A stretch of DNA of 64,000 nt from Isoetes taiwanensis (taxonomy: Eukaryota; Streptophyta; Lycopodiopsida; Isoetales; Isoetaceae), in assembly GCA_021234155.1 (NCBI GenBank), contig JAJEKV010000014.1, forward strand, positions 10,993,563-11,057,562. Reading direction: 5' to 3'. The notes below the pieces were generated by a model. That model ran no database searches. It was not told the origin of the DNA and worked only from the letters and a program-made list of their open reading frames with translations. Of this stretch, positions 54,674-64,000 are shown piece by piece. The position numbers were made by a program, and so were the translations under genes. Positions within the stretch are counted from its first letter, which is position 1. The number at the start of each line of letters is the position of its first letter.

Positions 54674-57600
54674 TGGTGTATAATTTTTTGAGCGCGGGTT
54701 ACAATGTTGGGCAAAGGACAGGCTCGACATTCAAGTTTTGAATTTGTGCGGTGTTATGATGTAAATAACACTGGAGGGATCTTTGTTGATATGTACTCAT
54801 GGAAAAGGACCCATATTGCTGGACATATTCGTATACAACCAAGCCAATTCACAAATGGAATCCTGAAATAAGCATATTCTATGTACGATGATACAGGCCA
54901 ACATACAATTTTGTCCTTCCCAAAAGGCTTCATGCTTCCAGAGGAAAATCCCAGACACAATTACGGCCATTATTCACTTGAGTCATATTTGGGAAAAAGA
55001 AACTGGTCACTATTTGGGCGAGACATGAGAGCCTTAACTAGCAATCTATATGTAGGCATTAGTCTGATATACGGAACAATATACACGTATAGGTATTTGT
55101 CCAAAAAATGATTGTTCAACTGCCCGCCATGCTAGTCACCATAACGACCCACCTCAGCAATACCTTATCGGACATGGAGAAGCTCTCTTGTGGTGCTGTC
55201 AAATAAGCATTCATGACCAGGTCAGTTTTTGGTCAATATCCCTAACAGAGAGCTAAATTTTCAAACTCGATAAAGACAACTTCTTTTTGAAATATGACGC
55301 TTCAATCCCTTTCTGAAATGTCTACACACAATGTTGCATCATGCCCTTTGCAAAAAGATGTATATCTTTTTGGAATTTTGATTTTTTTGTTAACTATCTG
55401 TCACAGAGTATGAACAACAGATAGATTTGGATTTGCTAGATGTTTGGATGTACCTTTTTTGCTTTTCTATGTAGTATCAATGCCAACCATGACTATGCAA
55501 GTGAACTGATGAAGGTTACTTGAGCAGAATATGAAGAAAAGGGTAATGAAGACAAATCTAAGATCTAGTGTTGCAGGCTTAAAGCACTATCTATGGATTG
55601 AGCAAACGATTCTAATATCATGAATCTATGCTACCAATACTTGTGTTTAACATTTCTGCTTTCTTCTCTCTCAAGGTAGGATGTAAGGATTGAGTGTTTT
55701 ATAGAAATGACATCTAAGACAAAATCAATAGGAAGCTTTCACAAATTTGTCAACAAGGCTCGGATTTTCATTCGACTCAGAATCACACAGGCAAACAATA
55801 ATAATCCCAAGCTCTAAGTCTTGGGCACAGGATGAGAAAGGTATACAATCATGTAAACAACACAAATTTGTCAATAATTCATGTGAATTATCATGTTTGG
55901 AAGGCAGAGTCAAGCTCCAGATGTGTGAACCGGCCCTTCTTCAAGGCAATCGATCTGTCTTTCATCTCAAAGCCCTCGAAAATCTTCTAAGAACAAAACC
56001 CCCTTTTAAAATTCCCATGTTTAGCTCTGTTCTTGGCAAATTCGTGCTAGAATTTTGTTTTTAGCTTAATTGATGCCTTCGTGGTGTCATACAGGCCGAT
56101 CCGATAACTCAGAGTCATGATTGAGTGGTTGTTTCAGGTCAATCTGCCGGATCGTGGCATTTTCAAAGATTAGGGTCCTTGGCAGATCTTCCGAAATATC
56201 CCACAGGCTGGATTCGTGAAAGAGGACCAGGGTATATAACAAAAAATAAAATCAATATTATTAATATTTGCGTGTTATATCCACGTGGGCCTCGGTACCT
56301 CCACCGCCCCACACGCCCGGATATACCACGTGGCAGGGGGTGATTGGATGAGGAATCTAGGCTTGAGACGTTCATGATGTGACATGGCAATGAAGATGAC
56401 ATCTTGGCCTTTTTTTGGATAATGTCAAAGGTCAATTTAAGCATCAATGCATATAATTTGCATTTTCTAGGCAAATTTTGACGCTTGATTGCTTCCCTTA
56501 GGAATTTTGCAATCTCTCTCACAATTTGACTTTTAGAGAGAGGAATTTGACTTTTGACCATGTGTATGACCAAGTCAAATGGAGATTTGCGCTTCTATGA
56601 GATGGTGATAGTATAGTGAGTGTGTGTGGGATGTGAATGACATGTGAAGGAGGAGTTTTGACTAGAAAAAATCTTCTAGGCCAATTTGTCTTAGGAAGTG
56701 AAATGTAGGCAAGGAAGTTGGGATCTCATGGGCATGTTTTCATGATAAGGGATGTGGGAGGTTTAGGATGGGAATCAAGGAACGTAATTATGCCAAGAAC
56801 TCAAATAGTAGCATCATATACCAAGAACTCTTCAAGGGGTCTTCAAATCTTCAACATTTGCTTGAATCACCTTCCATGACTTGCTTGTGTGATCTTTGTC
56901 AAATGTCCTCACCTTGGTCTTCAAGTCTTCTTATCAAAGTGTGCAGAGATGCATTCTTCTTGTATATATCTATGTTCAAATCAAAGTGTGAGCATGAGAG
57001 TATGAAAATGTGTCTTGCTCTTCCATGCTTTTGCCATAGCATGGCAAAGATTATGCCAAACTAAAAGAAACGGTGGTCCCCGGCCTCTTGTTTGTTGCTT
57101 GATAATCAGAATAGAACTCCAGCTAACTGCCAATGTGAAGGTATGTTTGGCAATTCAATGAACCTGCAATGGATTGAAGACAGATGATGGTGGTAGATTT
57201 TAGTATGATGTGAATATGAATATGGAAGTGATTTGCAAATGAACCTGCATGACATGTGTGATCATTAGTAAAGAATGTAAGTTGCTGCATGTGACAACAT
57301 TTTAATGGATTTGGTGGAAGAGAATGAGGAGTTGAAGTGTTTTATGTGGATCAAAGGCAACTCTTGTGCAGATGAGTATGGAATGTATGTCTCAAGGTGT
57401 ACCTGCATGTGACAAAAGATTTGTTAGCACAAATGAGCTGCTTTTGTGGTAGGAATGGCAGTAGCTATAGATATGAGGATGAATGAGGAGAAGTGAACGC
57501 AGTATGGGATGAATGATCAAGAAATCCGGATGCCCCCGCATGGAATTCGAGCTTGAGCAATATTAGTACTTGATTTGAATCTTGAGTGAATTGACACCTG

Positions 57601-57908
57601 CACAAATCTTCTATTCTTGCATTAATGGTGTGGATCTCGAATTCAAAAGACTAATTTATGCAAATACTAAAATTTGAAAACAAATACTACATACCTAATA
57701 CTCCTGAATTGTTTTTTGTCTTTTTTCTTTTTTGCTTTCTTTTTAGCACACCAGCCCTACCGGGCCTACAACCTTTTCTGCAATTCTAGCCTATCCACGT
57801 GTCCATTCCACATCATCAAAATATGATGTGGAAATATCCCAAGCCATCGGATCTTTAATTTTATGAATCTACGGATATGAAAATTAGAAAAGCCAGGTAT
57901 GGCCTACA
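53631..57908 (+). repeat. Tandem segmental duplication, unit 1 (4278 bp)
   Basis: This begins at GTGTGATACC in exon 14 and includes exons 15-18 of the HD-Zip III gene plus ~3.2 kb of 3' flank. It matches 57909-62145 in order and direction. The non-coding flank from about 55660 to 57000 is almost identical in both units. Confidence 0.95.
54674..57908. other. 3' flank of the HD-Zip III gene, within duplication unit 1
   Basis: No second gene recognised. The frame at 55747-56064 and its neighbours are identical in unit 2 but resemble no family. Near 56280-56340, CCACGTGG occurs twice, about 50 bases apart, around a GC-rich segment. The segment probably contains the gene's 3' UTR at its start. 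Confidence 0.35.
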
Positions 57909-58915
57909 GTGTGATACCTTTGGACAGTGATTTGGTGAGGACATTTAAAGTTTAGTTGCAGGGTACATATAAGCAATGACTTCTGAAAATATAAGGTGTG
58001 AACAAAATATGCAGGATGGATATGAGTTAGGACGCACGCTGGATTTGGCTTCTATGTTGGAGGGTGGAGCTGAAGCTAGATTTCCTGATGAAGTTATTGC
58101 ATCAACGTGCCACTCACGTTCAGTCTTGACCATGGCTTTTCAGTTTGTTTTTGATATACATAATCGGGATGAAGTTGTTACAAGTGCCCGGCAATATGTC
58201 CGAATGTCATGGTATCGAGTCGGGGCATAGCCATGGCCTTGGCATCTCTTAGACTTGGACCCGCGATCGGGGCCAAAGCCCTCGATCTTTGCCATACTTG
58301 CGAAGTCAAATCTTAAGAAACTACGGTGTAACAAACTTTTATCTAGTAATTGATAATGCACGAATAATACCTCTTTTTCCCACATTTATTTTATCATATA
58401 GAGTGCATTTTGGGGTAGATCTTCTTGAGGCACATCCAGAAGCTGATGCCTTTTGGGTTCACAAAGATGCAATCCTATGCCGCACATTGAAGGTATAGAT
58501 TTTCGATTTCTGCAGTTGCATGCGTCTAATCTTGTGTTCATGTTGGTACCTTCCAATCTCCGTGTCGCTCCGAATTTATCTTTGCCAACCGAACTGGATT
58601 GGAAATGCTTTGGAGACCACTTGGCGGGATTTGCACGGTTTACATTATGAAAATACTATAGATGAACTTCGGAAGGAAATCAGCCTATTCGGACCTCACT
58701 CGATTATCCAACAGGTGCAATTATGCCATGAATATTTGAGAGGGCGTGCATACTCTTATATGTATATGTTGGTACTTACGAATATATTTTTGCGGGGATC
58801 TGCGTATCTTCCAAAATTATACGTATTTCAAGCAAGGGCGAACGGGCAAACTTATATGAACGGCGCCGTCGATGGAAGGTTGTTGTCGGGATGACGAGGT
58901 TTTATGTGTAGCGTT
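57909..58915 (+). pseudogene. Truncated 3' copy of the HD-Zip III gene (exons 14-18)
   Basis: This contains the end of exon 14 and copies of exons 15-18, without promoter, homeodomain, zipper or START domain. The exon 15 copy starts well (DGYELGRTLDLASMLEGG) but a base is lost at TCCGAATG (about 58200), and more shifts follow in the copies of exons 16, 17 and 18. It could not encode a working protein alone. Most lesions are at CAG/CTG sites and may be sequencing error, so the true copy could be less damaged than it appears. Confidence 0.85.
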
Positions 58916-61900
58916 CATGTTTTAAATTGGTCGTTTGCTGAAATTATGTAATGGTGTATAATTTTTTTTTTTGCCTTGCGGGTTACAATGTTGGGCAAAG
59001 GGCAGGCTTCGACATTCAAGTTTTGAATTTGTGCGGTGTTATGATGTAAATAACACTTTGGAGGGATCTTTGTTGATATGTACTCATGGAAAAGGACCCA
59101 TATTCTTTGGACATATTAAGTATACAACCAAGCCAATTCACAAATGGAATCCTGAAATAAGCATATTCTATGTGCGATGATCTGAGCCAACATACAATTT
59201 TGTCCTTCCCAAAAGGCTTCATGCTTCCAGAGGAAAATCCCGGACACAATTACGCCATTATTCACTTGAGTCATATTTGGGAAAAAGAAACCGGTCACTA
59301 TTTGGGCGAGACATGAGAGCCTTAACTAGCAATCTATATGTAGGCATTAGTCCGATATACGGAACAATATACACGTATAGGTATTTGTCCAAAAATGATT
59401 GTTCAACGCCCGCCATGCTAGTCACCATAACGACCCACCTCAAAATACCTTATCGGACATGGAGAAGCTCTCTTGTGGTGCACAAATAAGCATTCATGAC
59501 CGGTCGGGTTTTTGGTCAATATCCCTAACAGAGCTAAATTTTCAAACTCGATAAAGACAACTTCTTTTTTGAAATATGACGCTTCAATCCCTTTCTGAAA
59601 TGTCTACACATAATGTTGCATCATGCCCTTTGCAAAAGATGTATATCTTTTTGAAATTTTGATTTTTTGTTAACTATCCATCACGAGTATGAACAAATGA
59701 TAGATTTGGATTTGCTAGATGTTTGGATGTACCTTTTTGCTTTTCTATGTAGTATCAATGCCAACCATGACTATGCAAGTGAACTGATGAAGGTTACTTG
59801 AGCGAATATGAAGAAAAGGGTAATGAAGACAAATCTAAGATCTAGTGTTGCGGGGCTTAAAGCACTATCTATGGATTGAGCAAAATGATTCTAATATCAT
59901 GAATCTATGCTACCAATACTTGTGTTTAACATTTCTGCTTTCTTCTCTCTCAAGGTAGGATGTAAGGATTGAGTGTTTTATAGAAATGACATCTAAGACA
60001 AAATCAATAGGAAGCTTTCACAAATTTGTCAACAAGGCTCGGATTTTCATTCGACTCAGAATCACACAGGCAAACAATAATAATCCCAAGCTCTAAGTCT
60101 TGGGCACAGGATGAGAAAGGTATACAATCATGTAAACAACACAAATTTGTCAATAATTCATGTGAATTATCATGTTTGGAAGGCAGAGTCAAGCTCCAGA
60201 TGTGTGAACCGGCCCTTCTTCAAGGCAATCGATCTGTCTTTCATCTCAAAGCCCTCGAAAATCTTCTAAGAACAAAACCCCCTTTTAAAATTCCCATGTT
60301 TAGCTCTGTTCTTGGCAAATTCGTGCTAGAATTTTGTTTTTAGCTTAATTGATGCCTTCGTGGTGTCATACAGGCCGATCCGATAACTCAGAGTCATGAT
60401 TGAGTGGTTGTTTCAGGTCAATCTGTCGGATCGTGGCATTTTCAAAGATTAGGGTCCTTGGCAGATCTTCCGAAATATCCCACAGGCTGGATTCGTGAAA
60501 GAGGACCAGGGTATATAACAAAAAATAAAATCAATATTATTAATATTTGCGTGTTATATCCACGTGGGCCTCGGTACCTCCACCGCCCCACACGCCCGGA
60601 TATACCACGTGGCAGGGGGTGATTGGATGAGGAATCTAGATGTGACATGGCAATGAAGATGACATCTTGGCCTTTTTTTGGATAATGTCAAAGGTCAATT
60701 TAAGCATCAATGCATATAATTTGCATTTTCTAGGCAAATTTTGACGCTTGATTGCTTCCCTTAGGAATTTTGCAATCTCTCTCACAATTTGACTTTTAGA
60801 GAGAGGAATTTGACTTTTGACCATGTGTATGACCAAGTCAAATGGAGATTTGCGCTTCTATGAGATGGTGATAGTATAGTGAGTGTGGAGTTTTGACTAG
60901 AAAAAATCTTCTAGGGCCAATTTGTCTTAGGAAGTGAAATGTAGGCAAGGAAGTTGGGATCTCATGGGCATGTTTTCATGATAAGGGATGTGGGAGGTTT
61001 AGGATGGGAATCAAGGAACGTAATTATGCCAAGAACTCAAATAGTAGCATCATATACCAAGAACTCTTCAAGGGGTCTTCAAATCTTCAACATTTGCTTG
61101 AATCACCTTCCATGACTTGCTTGTGTGATCTTTGTCAAATGTCCTCACCTTGGTCTTCAAGTCTTCTTATCAAAGTGTGCAGAGATGCATTCTTCTTGTA
61201 TATATCTATGTTCAAATCAAAGTGTGAGCATGAGAGTATGAAAATGTGTCTTGCTCTTCCATGCTGCCATAGCATGGCAGCATTATGCCAAACTAAAAGA
61301 ACAGGCTGGTCCCCCAGCCTCTTGTTTGTTGCTTGATAATCAGAATAGAACTCCAGCTAACTGCCAATGTGAAGGTATGTTTGGCAATTCAATGAACCTG
61401 CAATGGATTGAAGACAGATGATGGTGGTAGATTTTAGTATGATGTGAATATGAATATGGAAGTGATTTGCAAATGAACCTGCATGACATGTGTGATCATT
61501 AGTAAAGAATGTAAGTTGCTGCATGTGACAACATTTTAATGGATTTGGTGGAAGAGAATGAGGAGTTGAAGTGTTTTATGTGGATCAAAGGCAACTCTTG
61601 TGCAGATGAGTATGGAATGTATGTCTCAAGGTGTACCTGCATGTGACAAAAGATTTGTTAGCACAAATGAGCTGCTTTTGTGGTAGGAATGGCAGTAGCT
61701 ATAGATATGAGGATGAATGAGGAGAAGTGAACGAGTATGGGATGAATGACTGCAAATCCAGATGCCCCTGCATGGAATTCAGAACTTGAGCAATATTAGT
61801 ACTTGATTTGAATCTTGAGTGAATTGACACCTGCACAAATCTTCTATTCTTGCATTAATGGTGTGGATCTCGAATTCAAAAGACTAATTTATGCAAATAC

Positions 61901-62145
61901 TAAAATTTGAAAACAAATACTACATACCTAATACTCCTGAATTGTTTTTTGTCTTTTTTCTTTTTTGCTTTCTTTTTAGCACACCAGCCCTACCGGGCCT
62001 ACAACCTTTTCTGCAATTCTAGCCTATCCACGTGTCCATTCCACATCATCAAAATATGATGTGGAAATATCCCAAGCCATCGGATCTTTAATTTTATGAA
62101 TCTACGGATATGAAAATTAGAAAAGCCAGGGAAAATGGCCTACAG
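58916..62145. other. Duplicate of the 3' flank; no gene
   Basis: Second copy of the HD-Zip III 3' flank. Nothing coding recognised. Confidence 0.4.
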
Positions 62146-64000
62146 AGATGGAATAGGTCGCGAGCTTTCTTGGAATTCTAGCGAAATTATATAATAGGGA
62201 AAAAATAGAGATGGAAGAGGAACAGAATAACTCCTCATTGCGTCGAGGATGTGCTTTCACTCTAATTTAAGGAGATCATTGCGTTCTGGTAAAAACCTCA
62301 CCTTTCCTCTCATTTTGTTTCTCCTCTTTTGTAAGTGTATGCTGGTGGAAGGCCGGAACCTTTAAATATGTTTTCAGACATGTATTTCCTTATGACCAAC
62401 ACAGTCATATTTCGCAGTCGTCATTTGAGTTTTCTGTGGTAACATTTGGTAGGCCTACCAAATTTACTTTTAGTAGCTAATCTAAAATTTCGCACTGCTA
62501 AAGTCGCATGGAATCTCGCCGCACTGTACATATTTCCGAGCCCAAGCTAGATTTCAAATAGCAATGCCGCCTCCGTGGTTTATTGGTATAAAAATTGGCA
62601 TTTCAGATTTCTTGATTGTCGTATTTTCGTATTTCAGATTTAAGATTTCGTGATTTAAATTATTTCAGATCAAGTCTATTATGTTCATCTTCTTCTCTCA
62701 CTTGCTTGCACAAACATCCTTCTCAGAACTTTTTTTTGGTCAACCTTCAACTTGCAAGCAACTCAGATAATTATGCCGGATCATTTAGGTTTAGGGTACA
62801 AGTAATTGCCCTTAAGTAACCTTGCCTTAAAGTGCATATTTAATTTGCATATCTCTTGCAATTTCTATCTTGTCTGTCTCAATTTTCCACTGGTTTAACT
62901 GCAAACTAGCTTGCTAGTTGTGAATAAACAAGTTTCATCGTTTGTTAGATATACCCTTTTCTGCAACAAGTCCCTGCATTTAGCCATTTCCAAAAAATAG
63001 TGCATATTCTTATTTGTCTAAATGGACCTCATGTTAAGGCTATTGCTGTAGCCATGCTCTGTATGTACTGGCGTCATGACATTGCATGAGAACATCTGGC
63101 ATGCAAAAAATCTGGCAATCTGCATTTGTCTCACAAGCTAGATGAGTGAACAAGTGTGGTATTCCTGAAATTATATCTTGGTCAGATATTTTGTTAGATA
63201 CCCTTTTCTGCAACAAGTCCTTGCATTTAGTTGTTTTCCAAAAATAGTAGATGCTCTTATCTTATCTGTCTAAATGCACCTCATGATAAAGCTGAAGAGG
63301 CTTGTTTCCATAGCCATGCTCTGTATATGCTGAATTCTCCAGTGCCTCTCATCAACAACCATGTTACAAACTCTAAACTCATGGGAAGTTAGACAGCTTG
63401 CACATGGGAAGTTAGACTTTCCTTTCCCCTTTTACAATTCAATATATCTTACTGTATCATCATAAAGTTGCAAAAGGCTTTTCTATGTTTGTATTGCAGA
63501 ATACAATAGAGAGATGAAAGAATATAATAGTCGCAATCAAGCTGCTGAAATAATACTTGTAACATTTATAGATGGGTGAAATGTATAACAATCAAATAGA
63601 TCCATTCTTTGGGTCTCTGACTTGTTTGATTCAGATTATGTAGAAAGTGTTTCTGGACCATATGCACCAGTGATCTTTTCCTTCCTTATATATGTTTCGC
63701 TTAATCTTACCAACTATAAGCTTATTACTGCTCTTTTCCTCATGTTCCAGGTGCAAAATGAGCTTATGGTCAACCAATTTGGATTTGCCAAGTGACAAGC
63801 TAATATTCCAGCATCTATGCCATCACTGAGTACATTTGTCTACTGAAGTTATACAGAAAATGGGCATGCTACATTTATCTTATAGGCATGTTACATCTTG
63901 GAATCCTCTCTGTGCTATACGAAGAAAATAGTTGGTTTTGATTACTCTTTAAACTGCGAATGCAACATGGAGGGATTATAAACCCATTGTTGATGCATTA
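62146..64000. other. Non-genic stretch at right edge
   Basis: No exon recognised. A ~130-base direct repeat lies at about 62940-63065 and 63190-63325, sharing TTTGTTAGATA, CCCTTTTCTGCAACAAGTCC, TTGTCTAAATG or CTGTCTAAATG, and ATAGCCATGCTCTGTAT. The rest is AT-rich. Confidence 0.4.

Larger units (their letters stand above)
57909..62145 (+). repeat. Tandem segmental duplication, unit 2
   Basis: Second copy of 53631-57908. It starts abruptly within what was exon 14 and ends at CCTACAG (62139-62145), the same sequence that ends unit 1. Real indels exist between units: about 16 bases are missing near 60637 and about 28 near 60886. Many other differences fall on CAG/CTG triplets. Confidence 0.95.

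Overview
The window is nuclear DNA of a land plant. It holds two multi-exon genes with plant-type GT-AG introns, a class III HD-Zip transcription factor with a miR165/166 site and an LPEAT-type acyltransferase. Around them lie a PLS-class PPR pseudogene and many decayed plant-type LTR elements, LINEs, MITEs and SINEs. Sparse genes, long repeat-filled introns and a divergent HD-Zip III sequence suggest a large genome, perhaps a seed-free vascular plant such as a fern or lycophyte. That placement is inference only.

Layout. 1-7 kb: remnants of LTR retrotransposons, two MITE-like inverted-repeat elements and a local duplication. 7.7-18.5 kb (+): an apparently intact 8-exon LPEAT-like gene (426 aa). 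Its 5.2-kb intron 4 contains an unidentified coding-like fragment and a LINE endonuclease fragment. 19.6-20.4 kb (+): PPR pseudogene. 23-27.5 kb: a cluster I do not recognise as any standard element. It has degraded ORFs, then a very divergent histone H3-like gene (canonical ARTKQTAR tail, long charged linker, C-terminal H3 fold, several breaks), then 205-bp tandem repeats, a TATA box and two small ORFs overlapping by ATGA. 29.1-39.5 kb: a retrotransposon nest. It comprises a small LTR element with an internally triplicated segment, a Ty3/gypsy LTR-PBS-gag fragment (+), an L1-type LINE (-) split by a second LINE (+) with a 14-bp target-site duplication, and a gypsy gag with tRNA-Met-type primer site (-). 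40.6-41.9 kb: a 19-bp minisatellite. 43.6-46.4 kb: a CACTA-like MITE, LTR-repeat relatives of the first 2.5 kb, a decayed gag (-) and a SINE inserted in it. 50.6-54.7 kb (+): an intact 18-exon HD-Zip III gene (836 aa). 53.6-62.1 kb: a direct 4.28-kb duplication that repeats the last exons of this gene as a broken copy. 62-64 kb: no gene recognised.

The two intact genes do not form a functional unit. The HD-Zip III protein is expected to control meristem, vascular and organ-polarity programs and to be limited by miR166. The acyltransferase is expected to re-acylate lysophospholipids at the ER. The most unusual object is the H3-like gene at 25.0-26.2 kb. A second notable point is technical: differences between duplicated segments fall mostly on CAG/CTG trinucleotides and are indels or odd substitutions. 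That looks like base-calling error at CHG-methylated sites, so some apparent breaks may not be real.
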